Positions 55,001-64,000 are shown, numbered from the stretch's first letter. The stretch: DNA of 64,000 bases from Propionivibrio sp. (GCA_016705685.1 JADJLB010000001.1:1024422-1088421), one strand, 5' to 3'. A program made the numbers and translations. The notes: generated by a model not told the origin, from the letters alone.

Positions 55001-55006
55001 ATTATA
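55001..55006 (-). promoter_or_regulatory. -10 element of the symporter gene
   Basis: TATAAT on the minus strand lies 41-47 nt upstream of the symporter start. The matching -35 (TTCCAC, 16-nt spacing) is weak. Confidence 0.5.
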
Positions 55007-55210
55007 CGACCCCGGCGGACTGGTGGAACAGCAGACTGGCATCCGCCCGCCCGTCGGGGCTTTTTGTCAGTTTCGGGTAAATACGGTCAATCTGACGTTT
55101 CGGGTGAATTGAGCCAGGGAAATTCGTTGAAATGCTGGTCGATCGGGGCTTTCGAGGCAGGGTCGAAGCGCTTTTTCGCGTGTCCGATCGGCGAATCTGC
55201 TCTTTTCGGG

Positions 55211-55239
55211 TTGACAAGCATTTACCTGGATGATACCTT
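55211..55239 (+). promoter_or_regulatory. Promoter candidate for the lytic transglycosylase gene
   Basis: A consensus TTGACA (55211-55216), 17-nt spacer and TACCTT (55234-55239). It would give a leader of about 195 nt before the ATG at 55443. Confidence 0.5.
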
Positions 55240-55442
55240 CCGCCCCGCTGCAAGGAACGCCAAGCGCGTGACTTGTGCCAAATGGAAACTTCTCCCGACC
55301 CTGCACCTTGATGCAGGGCTCCAATCCCCTGAAGTTTCTGACTGCGGTAACCTTACCGCATCTTCGGGCCTTACACCCCCCTAAAACCGTTTGTCGCCCG
55401 GCCAGTTTGCTTGCGCGACGACAACAGTGAAGGAGAGTGAGC

Positions 55443-56132
55443 ATGTCTGCAACGATTACGCTCAAACAAACGATGGCGCGCGGAAGCGATGCTGTCCTGA
55501 AATTTCTTCAATACAGTCTGATGATCGCCGGGTTTCTTCTCATCCTTGGCATCCTCGGAGTTTTTACCCAGGGTACAGCGTCGGTCGAAATACTTAAATC
55601 CGCCTGGTCCCAAATCGCCACTCCGGACGAATCCCAGGAAGTGGCCACCGAAACGGAGGCTGCGGCATCCGTTCTATCGCCGGGCATGCAAGGTGCGCTC
55701 GATTATGTGACGCGCCGTTATCGGGTTTCGCCGGAGGCGCTGGAACCGGTCTTCGAAGTGGCGCAACTCATCGGAAAAGAGCGGCGCATCGATCCGCTGC
55801 TTATCGTGGCGATCATCGGCATCGAATCGGGATTCAATCCGTTTGCCGAAAGCCCCATGGGCGCTCAGGGCCTGATGCAGGTCATCCCGCGTTTCCATAT
55901 GGACAAGGTGCCGGATGGTTCGGGCGACAAACCCTTCCTCGATCCTGAAGTCAATATCCGGGTCGGCGTCCATATTCTGGAAGAAGCGATTCACCGTCGC
56001 GGCGGGCTGGTCGCCGGACTCCAATACTATGCAGGGTCTTCAGAACCTGAAGGCAGCTATGCAAGCAAAGTGTTGGCCGAGAAGGCGCGGCTCACTCAGG
56101 CGGCGCGCCGCAATACCCGTTCAAACGCCTAA
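55443..56132 (+). CDS. Membrane-anchored lytic transglycosylase (SLT domain)
   Basis: A 229-residue protein with one N-terminal membrane helix (about residues 22-45) and a C-terminal SLT domain (about 95-215). The catalytic Glu lies in 'IGIESGFNPFAESPMGAQGLMQ', followed by 'NIRVGVHIL' and 'LQYYAG'. It cleaves peptidoglycan glycan strands to allow growth or insertion of envelope machines. The ATG at 55443 is 7 nt after AGGAG; a GTG two codons earlier is too close. Its stop overlaps that of plsB on the other strand (shared CTAA). Confidence 0.9.
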   Translation: MSATITLKQTMARGSDAVLKFLQYSLMIAGFLLILGILGVFTQGTASVEILKSAWSQIATPDESQEVATETEAAASVLSPGMQGALDYVTRRYRVSPEALEPVFEVAQLIGKERRIDPLLIVAIIGIESGFNPFAESPMGAQGLMQVIPRFHMDKVPDGSGDKPFLDPEVNIRVGVHILEEAIHRRGGLVAGLQYYAGSSEPEGSYASKVLAEKARLTQAARRNTRSNA

Positions 56133-58597
56133 GGCAGCGGGTCGGCGCAAGCCAAACGCGAGATCAGTTCCCTGGCTTCGGCAGGGAGGAACAGTTTGGC
56201 GTGCGCCAGCATCGTTGTGAGGCGCTGGTCGAAATGCAAATACCCGGCAGCCTCTTCGTGGAGATAGTCGGCGTCGATGAGTTGGGTTACGCGTGACGAG
56301 AACATTGCCTTGCCCGAATAATCCGGCGCGTGGCCGGCTTGGAGCACGGCCAGCCGTCGAGCCAGCTGCTGGCAGTCGTTTTCCAGCGCATGACGCGTCA
56401 GGTGGCCTGAACCACTCCGTTCGAGCAGCGTCAGCACGATGAAGTAGTCTTCGAGCAGCGGGCGCAGGGTTTCGCCGATCAAATGGAGCTCGAAGCGCTT
56501 CCGGGGGTCATCTTCGGGGGCACAGAGCCGTTCCGATGCGTCGCGGAGGAGCAGCCCTCGTTTTACGAGCACGTCGATAACGGCCAGAGTGGCTTGCGGA
56601 ATCTCTTCCGGGGTCCAGCGCAAGAACAATTCCTTGGCGATCAGGTCGTAGATTCCCGCAACGACTTCAATGACCTGAGGCGTGTCCAGTGGCCGATGCC
56701 GATTCAGCAAACCGGCGATCAGTGACGGCAAGGCAAAAAGGTGCAGTGCGTTGTTGCGGAAGTAGGCGAGCAGCGGCGCTTCCCGCGTCGACAATTGAAT
56801 CAGATTGCCCTGCGGATGGGCTATGCGCGTGATCATTCCAAGGCGTTCGACGTAAGCCACAATCTGTGCGGAATTCATGGCGCACGGAATCGTCAACGGA
56901 GAATAGGGCGCATCGACGGCAAGTGCCTGGTAATCCTCCAGAAGCCGCTCCAGAACATGCTCTTCGACCGTCGGTCCGGGGAGGGGTAACAATGACAGGG
57001 CGATCAAGTTGACCGGATTGATTACCGCGGCTTCGTTCATGCGCCTGGCCAGTTCAGCGGCGGCACGGTGCGTTGCTTCGCGCGCCCAGGGGTCGATGTC
57101 AGCCGAGGCCTCACTGGACCAGCCGGGGCGGCAGGTTTCGAGGAAGTCGGCCAGCGCCAGCGGCTGTCCAAAGTTGAGATGCACTTTGCCGAAGACCCGT
57201 CTGATCCGCCGCAAGTTGTTCAGGAGAGCCCACAGGGACTCGCGTTGCTTGGGTTTGCCGGCCATTTCCCGAAGGTAGGTTCGACCTTCGATGAGCTTTT
57301 CGTAACCGATATAGACCGGCACCAACACAAGCGGACGGTCATGCTCGCGGATGTAACTGCGTATCGTCATTCCGAGGATTCCGGCTTTGGGCGACAACAT
57401 GCTCCCATTGCGACTTCGCCCGCCTTCGATGAAGTAGCCAATCGGAAAGCCGCGGGTCAGCATCAGATGCAGGTATTCGTCGAACACCGTTGCATAAAGC
57501 GGTTCGCCCTTAAAGCTGCGACGCATGAAAAAGGCGCCAGCCCGGCGAAGCAACGGTCCGACCAGAAAAAAATTCAGGTTGTCGCCAGCGGCGATGTGCG
57601 GGGACGCCAGTCCTTGGTGGTGAACGATGTAGGACAGCAGAAGATAGTCCATGTGGCTGCGGTGCGTGGGGATGTAGATAATGCCTAGCCCCGGGGCAAT
57701 CTGCGTGATCGACTCGGCGTGGTGTATCTCAATCCCGTCAAAAAGCTGCGTCCACAACCATGACAGTGCGAGCTCGAAGGCGCGTGTCACGCCATAAGAA
57801 TAATCCGAGGCGATTTCCAGGATGAAGCGGCGCGCCCGCAATCGTGCTTCTGCCGGCGAGATATGCTGTGTTTCCGCTTCGGTGGCGATCGCCGAACGCA
57901 CCCGCGGGGCATCGAGCAGAGCCCCTACTTGCGTATGGCGATGCGACAGATCGGGTCCGATGGCCATTTGCCGTTGACGACGAAAGTGCTCGCGCAGCAC
58001 GCGGGAAAGCTTCTGAAGCGCCTGCTGTTCACCGGCAATGTCGCGGCAAAAGGCATGCAATGACAATGGAGTATTAAAGCGAACCAGAACGTTCCGTCCG
58101 TGTAGCAGGATGGTCAACAGACGGCGCAGAGGGCCCGGCTGCTGCCACGCCTCGGCAAATAGAGCCTTGAGAATCGACTCCTGTTTGCCCGGATGGCGAC
58201 CCCATAGAATGACAACAGGAACGATCTGAACATCGAGCCGTGCGTCGGCCAGTGTTTCGCGCACCATAGCGGTCATCAATGGCGCAGGCGCATACGGTTC
58301 ACCCGCGCCGGTGCCGGGAATTGGTTTCGGGTTCAGAAAGAAAGCGGAACGCGGGAAGACGTCACGGCCCAGCGCAAAAGGCGCTTCGGCGGAGGGAAGG
58401 CCGACGCTTCGGGATTCCCGATAGACGATGAGCAGATTTGAAACGTGAGGGTGCTGCAACACGTAGCAAACCGGTTTGGCCGGGTCAAGGCCAAGTTCAT
58501 CCGGGTGCTGCGGGAAGACCGTGGTGCGCACCCAGAAATAAAGCAGCCGGCGGGCCAGATGAATGACCCAGCCGGGGGTGCTGAAATAATTGGCCAT
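56129..58597 (-). CDS. plsB: Glycerol-3-phosphate acyltransferase PlsB
   Basis: An 822-residue enzyme starting phospholipid synthesis by acylating glycerol 3-phosphate at sn-1. The acyltransferase motifs are HxxxxD in 'THRSHMDYLLL', 'FFMRRSFKGEPLY', 'YFIEGGRSRNGSM' and 'LVLVPVYIGYEKLIEG'. It is about the size of E. coli PlsB (807). The Met at 58597 (MANYFSTPGWVIH) is taken as start; earlier codons overlap the EF-G-like gene's end. It lies 29 nt after that gene. Confidence 0.95.
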   Translation of the reverse strand: MANYFSTPGWVIHLARRLLYFWVRTTVFPQHPDELGLDPAKPVCYVLQHPHVSNLLIVYRESRSVGLPSAEAPFALGRDVFPRSAFFLNPKPIPGTGAGEPYAPAPLMTAMVRETLADARLDVQIVPVVILWGRHPGKQESILKALFAEAWQQPGPLRRLLTILLHGRNVLVRFNTPLSLHAFCRDIAGEQQALQKLSRVLREHFRRQRQMAIGPDLSHRHTQVGALLDAPRVRSAIATEAETQHISPAEARLRARRFILEIASDYSYGVTRAFELALSWLWTQLFDGIEIHHAESITQIAPGLGIIYIPTHRSHMDYLLLSYIVHHQGLASPHIAAGDNLNFFLVGPLLRRAGAFFMRRSFKGEPLYATVFDEYLHLMLTRGFPIGYFIEGGRSRNGSMLSPKAGILGMTIRSYIREHDRPLVLVPVYIGYEKLIEGRTYLREMAGKPKQRESLWALLNNLRRIRRVFGKVHLNFGQPLALADFLETCRPGWSSEASADIDPWAREATHRAAAELARRMNEAAVINPVNLIALSLLPLPGPTVEEHVLERLLEDYQALAVDAPYSPLTIPCAMNSAQIVAYVERLGMITRIAHPQGNLIQLSTREAPLLAYFRNNALHLFALPSLIAGLLNRHRPLDTPQVIEVVAGIYDLIAKELFLRWTPEEIPQATLAVIDVLVKRGLLLRDASERLCAPEDDPRKRFELHLIGETLRPLLEDYFIVLTLLERSGSGHLTRHALENDCQQLARRLAVLQAGHAPDYSGKAMFSSRVTQLIDADYLHEEAAGYLHFDQRLTTMLAHAKLFLPAEARELISRLACADPLP

Positions 58598-58626
58598 AGC
58601 CAATTTAGGGCGGGCTGCCGCCCAGG

Positions 58627-60684
58627 TCAATCGTCCTCAAGGCCAACCGATTTGTTTTGTGAAGCCAGTTGTTGCTGGGTTGCTGCGGGTACGGGCGCGT
58701 AATGCGAAAAGCTGATGCTGTAGGAACCCTGGCCGCCGGTCAGCGACTTGAGGCGTCCCTGGTAGTCGTCGAGTTCGGCGAGCGGGACCTTGCCGCTGAT
58801 CGATATGGTGCCCACCCCGCGCGGCTGGGTTCCGGTGACCTGACCGCGTTTGCTCGACAGGTCGCCGGTCAGATCGCCAATGGAGGCATCCGGGGCCAGC
58901 ACTTCGACGTCGACGATGGGCTCCAGAATAATCGGTGACGAAGCGCGGATGGCAGAGATCGTGGCCTTACGGCCGGCAGAAAAAAAGGCGATATCCTTGC
59001 TGTCCACGGAATGCGATTTGCCGTCATGCACGATAACGCGCAGATCGTGTACCGGGAAGCCACCGACCACACCGTCTTCCAAGGCTTGACGCACGCCTTT
59101 TTCGACCGCCGCCATGAACACGCCGGGAATGGTTCCCCCCTTGACGATATCGACAAACTCGAAGCCGGCCCCGCGCTCCATGGGTTCGACGCGCAGCATG
59201 ACTTCGCCAAACTGGCCGGCACCGCCGCTTTGCTTCTTGTGCCGGCAATGCCCTTCGGCCTTGGCCGTAATCGTTTCCCGGTAAGCGATCTGCGGCGGCC
59301 GGGTTTCCAGTTCTATTTTGTACTGTTGCGCCATGCGTGCCAGTTTGGCGCGCAAATGCATATCGCCGAGGCCGCGAATTACCGTCTCATTGGTCGTTGG
59401 GTGGCGTTCGACCTTGAAGCAGGGGTCTTCGATTTCGAGCTTGTGCAAAACGTCAAAGAGGCGCTGTTCGTCGGCTTTGCGTTGCGTCTCGACGGCCAGA
59501 CCCTGCATCGGTTGCGGAAATTCGAGGGGCTTCAGATGGATGTGATCTTCGTCGTGCGAATCGTGCAGCACGCAGTCGAATTCGATTTCGTCGATTTTGG
59601 CGATGGCGCCGATGTCGCCAGGAACCAGCGCATCCACCTCGACATTCTCCTTGCCTTGCAAACGGTACAGGTGGCCGACCTTGAATGGCCTCTTGGTGTC
59701 GCCGACATAAAGCTGTGAGTCCTTCTTTATCGTTCCCTGGTGTACGCGGAAGACGCCAAGCTTGCCGATGAACGGGTCGCTGACCACTTTGAACACATGC
59801 GCCAGAACGTGCTTGCCGGCATCGGGTTGGGCGTGAAACGGAGCGCTGTTCGCGTCGCCCGGCTGGCCCTTGTAGAACGGCGGTGGGTTGCCCTCGGCCG
59901 GATTGGGAGCGAGCCTGGCCAGCACATCGAGCAACTGGGGAACGCCGGCGCCGGTTCGCGCCGAAACAAAGAGTATGGGTATCAGGTGGCCTTCTCGCAG
60001 CGCCTTCTCGAACGGCGCGTGCAATTCGTCGAGGCTGGGATCGGTTCCTTCGTCAAGATAGCGCGCCAGGAGGTCTTCGTCTTCCTCGACAATCTGGTCA
60101 ATCAGCGCGCGGTGGGCATTTGAGACCGATTCAAAATCACTCTCGCCGCTGTCGTGGGCGAGCAGCTCTACGACGTCCTGGCCATGATGTGCCGGCAAAT
60201 CGAGCAGCATGCATTCACGGCCGAAACGTTCGCGGATTTCGCCTACCAGCTTGGGCAGATCGACATTGTCGGCATCGATCTTGTTGATGACGATCATCCG
60301 GCAGAGATTGCGTCCGGCGGCCAGTTTCATCATGCGCTCGGTCGACAGCTCGATGCCGGTTTGCGCGTTGATCACGATCAGCGCCGTGTCGACGGCGGCC
60401 AGCGCGCCGATGGCTTGTCCGGAAAAGTCCGGGTAACCGGGCGTGTCGATCATATGCACCTGAGTGTTCAGCCAGTCCAGGCTGAACATTGCGGAATTCA
60501 GCGAGTGCCCGAGCTCCTTTTCCTGAGCGTCAAAGTCGCAAACGGTGTTGCCTCTTTCAACCGAGCCGCGACTGGAAATCGCCCCCGCCGTGGCGAGCAA
60601 TGTTTCGGCAAGGGTGGTTTTACCGGTTGCGCCATGACCTACGAGAGCAACGGTGCGAATATCGACGGTGTTGTGATGACCCAT
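58627..60684 (-). CDS. EF-G-like translational GTPase (second FusA-type protein)
   Basis: A 685-residue protein with all EF-G domains (GTPase ~10-270, II, III, IV ~470-590, V). G1 is GHGATGKTT instead of GHIDAGKTT, G3 is DTPGYPDF instead of DTPGHVDF, and G4 NKID is intact. The catalytic His of G3 is thus Tyr, as in the auxiliary EF-G-like subfamily of actinobacteria and many Gram-negatives. Domain IV has 'HCRHKKQSGGAGQFGEV'. It is probably not the main elongation factor. GGAGAAAAC precedes the ATG. plsB follows. Confidence 0.9.
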   Translation of the reverse strand: MGHHNTVDIRTVALVGHGATGKTTLAETLLATAGAISSRGSVERGNTVCDFDAQEKELGHSLNSAMFSLDWLNTQVHMIDTPGYPDFSGQAIGALAAVDTALIVINAQTGIELSTERMMKLAAGRNLCRMIVINKIDADNVDLPKLVGEIRERFGRECMLLDLPAHHGQDVVELLAHDSGESDFESVSNAHRALIDQIVEEDEDLLARYLDEGTDPSLDELHAPFEKALREGHLIPILFVSARTGAGVPQLLDVLARLAPNPAEGNPPPFYKGQPGDANSAPFHAQPDAGKHVLAHVFKVVSDPFIGKLGVFRVHQGTIKKDSQLYVGDTKRPFKVGHLYRLQGKENVEVDALVPGDIGAIAKIDEIEFDCVLHDSHDEDHIHLKPLEFPQPMQGLAVETQRKADEQRLFDVLHKLEIEDPCFKVERHPTTNETVIRGLGDMHLRAKLARMAQQYKIELETRPPQIAYRETITAKAEGHCRHKKQSGGAGQFGEVMLRVEPMERGAGFEFVDIVKGGTIPGVFMAAVEKGVRQALEDGVVGGFPVHDLRVIVHDGKSHSVDSKDIAFFSAGRKATISAIRASSPIILEPIVDVEVLAPDASIGDLTGDLSSKRGQVTGTQPRGVGTISISGKVPLAELDDYQGRLKSLTGGQGSYSISFSHYAPVPAATQQQLASQNKSVGLEDD

Positions 60685-60958
60685 GTTTTCTCCAAAATAT
60701 GACCTGCAAAGCGTGAAGACGAGGTTCGGCAAATGCCCGGTGCGGGGCATTTTCACCCTCGGTTTTTATCATAAACCTGCCCATTCTACCTCTTGTTGTG
60801 TGATAAAAAAGTGGCCGCCAAGGCCGGACGGAAGGCGGCGGGAATCGCCACTTTCCGGTGCGGCGTGTCCGAGGCGCCGACAGGGAAAACTGCACGATGA
60901 CGAGCGATTTGCCGGGTCGAACGGCCAAGGTCCGATACCGAGAGCATGCCGATTCCCG

Positions 60959-63616
60959 TCAGCGCCGGCGGAGAATAAGTTTTCGCAGTTCTTCGAACGC
61001 CCCGAATCCCAGCGCGAGCAGCAGGATCACCGGCCAGACTGTCGACGGAAATGCGAGTGTGCCAAAGAGCCGGTTGCCGACAGGCGTATAGACGATGAGC
61101 AGGATCAGCGTCAGCTCAACGCCGAGCCCAAGCAGCAAGAGGTTGTTACGTGGTGTAAAGCGACTCAGCGCCGGCTGACGGGGGTGGCGGCAAACAAAGA
61201 CATTGATCATCTGTGCCATGACGATGGCGGCAAGACACGCCGTGGTGGCCTGCAGATAAAGCGGAGCGGCTTTGTCGAGCACATCGCCGTAGTTCCAGTG
61301 GCCCAGATGCAGCACGAAGAAAAAGGCGGACATCGCCACGGCCGCTTGCAGCAGCCCCAGCCAGAGGTAGGCGCGCGCAATCAACGGCCAGGACAGCAAA
61401 CGTTCATTCGCCGGGCGCGGAGGCATTTTCATGAGATCGGGGTCGGGGCGTTCGGCGCCCAGGGCGAGGGCCGGCAGCATATCGGTGCCCAGATCGACGG
61501 CCAGAATCTGGATGATGGTCAGCGGCAGCGGAATTCTGAAAAGCACAAAGGCGAGATAGGGGATCAGCTCGGGGATGTTCGAGGTCAGGATGTAGGTCAG
61601 AAACTTGCGAATGTTCTCGAAGACGGCGCGCCCTTCCTCGATCGCGTTGACGATGCTGGCGAAATTGTCGTCGAGCAGAACCATGTCGGCGGCTTCCTTG
61701 GCCACATCGGTGCCGGAAATGCCCATGGCAATGCCGATATGCGCGGCCTTCAGCGCCGGCGCGTCGTTCACGCCATCGCCGGTAACCGCCACGATTTCTC
61801 CCTTGTTTTTCAGAGCCTGAACGACCAGCATTTTCTGTTCGGCGGTAACCCGGGTAAACAGGATTTCCGGGCTGTCCAGGGCAATCTGTACCTGTGCCGG
61901 CGTCATCCGGCGCAGTGCTTCGCCGGGGATAATCGTCGGATTCTCGGTGTTGACCAGGCCGATATCGCGGGCAATGGCCAGGGCGGTATGCGGATGGTCG
62001 CCGGTGACCATGATCACCTTGATGCCGGCCGAATGGCAGCGGGCCATGGCCTCGGGGACTTCGGGACGCGGCGGGTCACGAAACCCGACCAGTCCGGAAA
62101 AAACCAGCTCACTTTCGGACGGCGGCGCATCACCCCGCAGTTGACGATGAGCCAGGGCCAGTACGCGCAGCCCCCGGTCGGCCATGCCTTCCTGAGCGGC
62201 GCTGATGCGCTGACGGGTCGCATCGTCGAGGACGTCATGCCGGCCGTCCAGCTCCGTACCGACGCACAGCGGCAAGACGGCTTCCGGCGCGCCCTTGCAG
62301 TACAGCCAGCGCTGACCCTCGTGTTCGATGACTACTGACATGCGTCGCCGATCGCTGTCAAATGGAATTTCACTGACCATGGTGCCTTCGCCGAAATCCC
62401 GAATGCCCTTGGCGAAGGTGAGCAGGGCGATTTCCATGGGGTCGCCCAGCCAGGTTGCCTGGCCATTCCGATTGCCCCGTTTGAGGTTATGACAATACTC
62501 GGCGGTGCGTAATAGCGGGATAGCGTTGTCATCGAAACCGTGCGCCTCGGCGGAGCGCACCGTCCCGGAATAAAAGACCTGCTGAACCGTCATCCGGTTC
62601 TGGGTCAGCGTGCCGGTCTTGTCGCTGCAGATGACCGTCGTCGAGCCGAGGGTTTCCACAGCGGGCAGGTGCCGGACCAGCGCATTCCTTTTCGCCATGC
62701 GTTGTGTGGCCATGGCCAGCGACAGGGTGACCGTGGGCAGCAAGCCTTCCGGAACGTTGGCGACCAGGATACCGATGGCGAACATCAGATTCGTCCAGAA
62801 CGGCAGGCCGATCAAGGTGCCGATCAGGAAGAACATCAGCCCGAGTCCCGTAGCCAGGATGGCCACCAGCTTCGACAGGCGGGCAATTTCCACTTGCAGG
62901 TGCGAGACGGTGGTACGGGCGGCTTGCGTCAGGTGGGCAATCTTGCCGAATTCGGAGTGCATTCCCGTGGCAAAGACCACGGCTTGGGCTTCTCCCGAAA
63001 CTATCGACGTTCCGGCCAGCAGCAGGTTCCGCGCATCCAGCGCCGCGCCGTCAGTTGCGGCCTCGGCTTCGGCCGTGCGCGATTTGGGCAGCGACTCGCC
63101 GGTAATGGTCGACGTGTTTACCCGCAGTCCGGCACTTTCGATCAACCGGCAATCGGCCGGGACGTTGTCACCTTCTTCAAGAAGGACGACATCCCCGGGG
63201 ACCAGAAATTCGGCGGCCAGCGTTTGCAGCTCGCCGTCGCGCATCACCTTGACGAACTGCGGCAACAATTGGCGAAGCGCTGAAATGGCCCGCTCGGCAC
63301 GGTATTCCTGCCAGTAGGAAAATGCGCCATTGATCAGGATCACCGCCAGGATGGCCATGCCAAGCTGCCACATGCCTTCGCCCGGGCTGCGCGTTTCGGC
63401 AAACATCGACAAGCCGGCAGCCACCCACAGGATGAGGGCAAAAAAGTGCGTGAATTCTCGCAGGAGACATCGCCACTGTGGGTCGCCCTTGACCTTCTCG
63501 ATCCGGTTGAGCCCATACTCCTGCAGTCGCCTCTCCGCTTCAACCCGGGTCAGGCCGTGGGCGGATGTTCGAAGGCTGCTCAGGGCGGCAGCGCTGGAGA
63601 GGTGTGCGATATGCAT
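60959..63616 (-). CDS. Type-II P-type cation-transporting ATPase
   Basis: An 885-residue P-type ATPase with a cation-ATPase N-terminal domain, an actuator with 'TGESLPKS', phospho-Asp in 'CSDKTGTLTQNRMTV', hinge 'MVTGDHPHTA' and 'TGDGVNDAPALK', and about ten membrane helices. The helix-4 motif is 'VANVPEGLLPTVT', closer to Na+/K+-type (PEGLL) than to the SERCA form (PEGLP). Ca2+, Na+ or Mg2+ are possible ions. The Met at 63616 (MHIAHLSSAAALSS) is taken as the start; the frame is open further upstream. Confidence 0.92.
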   Translation of the reverse strand: MHIAHLSSAAALSSLRTSAHGLTRVEAERRLQEYGLNRIEKVKGDPQWRCLLREFTHFFALILWVAAGLSMFAETRSPGEGMWQLGMAILAVILINGAFSYWQEYRAERAISALRQLLPQFVKVMRDGELQTLAAEFLVPGDVVLLEEGDNVPADCRLIESAGLRVNTSTITGESLPKSRTAEAEAATDGAALDARNLLLAGTSIVSGEAQAVVFATGMHSEFGKIAHLTQAARTTVSHLQVEIARLSKLVAILATGLGLMFFLIGTLIGLPFWTNLMFAIGILVANVPEGLLPTVTLSLAMATQRMAKRNALVRHLPAVETLGSTTVICSDKTGTLTQNRMTVQQVFYSGTVRSAEAHGFDDNAIPLLRTAEYCHNLKRGNRNGQATWLGDPMEIALLTFAKGIRDFGEGTMVSEIPFDSDRRRMSVVIEHEGQRWLYCKGAPEAVLPLCVGTELDGRHDVLDDATRQRISAAQEGMADRGLRVLALAHRQLRGDAPPSESELVFSGLVGFRDPPRPEVPEAMARCHSAGIKVIMVTGDHPHTALAIARDIGLVNTENPTIIPGEALRRMTPAQVQIALDSPEILFTRVTAEQKMLVVQALKNKGEIVAVTGDGVNDAPALKAAHIGIAMGISGTDVAKEAADMVLLDDNFASIVNAIEEGRAVFENIRKFLTYILTSNIPELIPYLAFVLFRIPLPLTIIQILAVDLGTDMLPALALGAERPDPDLMKMPPRPANERLLSWPLIARAYLWLGLLQAAVAMSAFFFVLHLGHWNYGDVLDKAAPLYLQATTACLAAIVMAQMINVFVCRHPRQPALSRFTPRNNLLLLGLGVELTLILLIVYTPVGNRLFGTLAFPSTVWPVILLLALGFGAFEELRKLILRRR

Positions 63617-64000
63617 TGCGTCACTGGATAAAGGGAATGCAAGTGGAACAACGGATGCGGCCGACACCAGCCAATTATCCGAATCGTCGCCGGTTATGCA
63701 AATATAATTGATCCGGGCAGGGAAAGGAAAGCGCCAGCGGCTGCCCTGAAGTCGAGGTGGGCGGGCCGGGATTTTCCTTTCCAATCCTGCGGTGTCGCCG
63801 TTTCGGCACTCTCCGTATTGTTTCCCGTCTGACAGGAATCCGCAGGCGTGAAACGGAAATCCGTGATTGATTTATCTGACGGCGTTGCCGCACAATGCGC
63901 TCATGCCAGTCGCCACGGGTAGGCCAGCGACGCCAAGCTGAACCTGCCTTGCCGCGCCGGGGATTCGCGGCAACGATTGGCAAATCGAGATCGATAGCGA
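63617..64000. other. Upstream region of the P-type ATPase, no gene seen
   Basis: A 384-nt stretch to the window edge. On the minus strand an A+T-rich patch (AATTATATTTGCATAA at about 63690-63706) could be the -10 region of the ATPase promoter. No family-like reading frame was recognised on either strand. Confidence 0.4.

Larger units (their letters stand above)
54960..55442. other. 483-nt divergent intergenic region with two promoters and a structured leader
   Basis: It separates the symporter (minus) from the lytic transglycosylase (plus). On the plus strand a promoter (55211-55239) precedes a ~200-nt leader with hairpins CCCTGCA/TGCAGGG (55299-55318) and TGCGGTAA/TTACCGCA (55343-55360). 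GCCC-GTCG-GGGC followed by TTTTT near 55050-55065 is a weak terminator-like structure. No gene is called here. Confidence 0.55.

Noticed and set aside
55246-55442. Possible cyclic-di-GMP or cyclic-di-AMP riboswitch in the transglycosylase leader
   Set aside because: I compared it with the conserved cores I remember for these classes and found no match, so only 'structured leader' is claimed.
60683-62338. A 551-codon open frame on the + strand
   Set aside because: It lies antisense to the P-type ATPase and EF-G-like genes, has no family motif and has the Gln/Arg-rich composition of a shadow frame in high-G+C DNA.
63675-63983. A 102-codon minus-strand frame at the window edge
   Set aside because: Very Arg-rich, no motif and no ribosome-binding site.

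Overview
The window looks like a chromosomal segment of a betaproteobacterium, most plausibly of the Rhodocyclales (Dechloromonas/Accumulibacter-like). This is inferred from high G+C, dense operons, the yhdP-nit-tldD, comF-bioB-bioC and glnE neighbourhoods, a cytochrome c4, and an anaerobe-style 2-oxoacid oxidoreductase. No rRNA, tRNA, CRISPR array, prophage or complete insertion sequence was seen.

Layout. (1) 1-16849 is a nearly complete MSHA-type IV pilus locus on the + strand: mshE (3' end only), G, F, B, A, Q, C, D, O, P, I, I2, J, K, L, M, N. Compared with the Vibrio/Shewanella order, the I-N block lies after the pilin block and the adhesin-like mshQ sits directly after mshA. A two-gene toxin-antitoxin-like module (small protein plus DUF6036/AbiEii-type nucleotidyltransferase) is wedged between mshE and mshG and carries a G9 tract at the gene junction. 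(2) 16849-17010 is a 162-bp inverted-repeat (MITE/REP-like) element that fills the gap between two convergent stop codons. (3) 17015-24646 holds housekeeping genes: comF, bioB, bioC, a plant-type gpmI, a CBS-pair protein, cytochrome c4, engB and hemB. (4) 24653-34818 holds glnE followed by a DyP peroxidase on the minus strand, then yhdP-nitrilase-tldD. (5) 34875-38557 is a minus-strand block: two unknown small genes, a QseC/QseB-like two-component system and a rhomboid protease with a frameshift. (6) 38881-44000 holds a DAHP synthase with a frameshift, a UbiA-family prenyltransferase, and a three-gene cluster of circularly permuted ATP-grasp (frameshifted), alpha-E and an unknown 185-residue protein. 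(7) 44723-49210 is a four-gene 2-oxoacid oxidoreductase operon ending in a strong terminator. (8) 49341-54959 runs on the minus strand: Na+/solute symporter, VanZ, [2Fe-2S] ferredoxin, alpha/beta hydrolase, MFS transporter, FMN reductase. (9) 54960-64000 holds a lytic transglycosylase with a structured leader, plsB, an EF-G-like GTPase with an altered G3 motif, and a type-II P-type cation ATPase.

How the parts work together. The msh genes encode the cytoplasmic motor (E, M), inner-membrane platform (G, I, I2, J), secretin and its partners (K, L, N) and pilins (A, B, C, D, O, P), plus the large LamG/DUF6701 protein MshQ, as expected for a surface-attachment pilus. The oxidoreductase operon couples oxidative decarboxylation of a 2-oxoacid to a pyridine nucleotide through a flavoprotein/ferredoxin fusion. 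Three conserved genes between 38 and 43 kb each differ from an intact frame by exactly one base, which points to indel errors in the sequence rather than three real gene losses.

The most interesting non-routine signals are the nucleotidyltransferase module with its homopolymer switch-like junction inside the pilus operon, the 162-bp inverted-repeat element, the unknown partner of the ATP-grasp/alpha-E cluster, and the structured leader before the lytic transglycosylase. All family assignments come from reading motifs; no database search was run.
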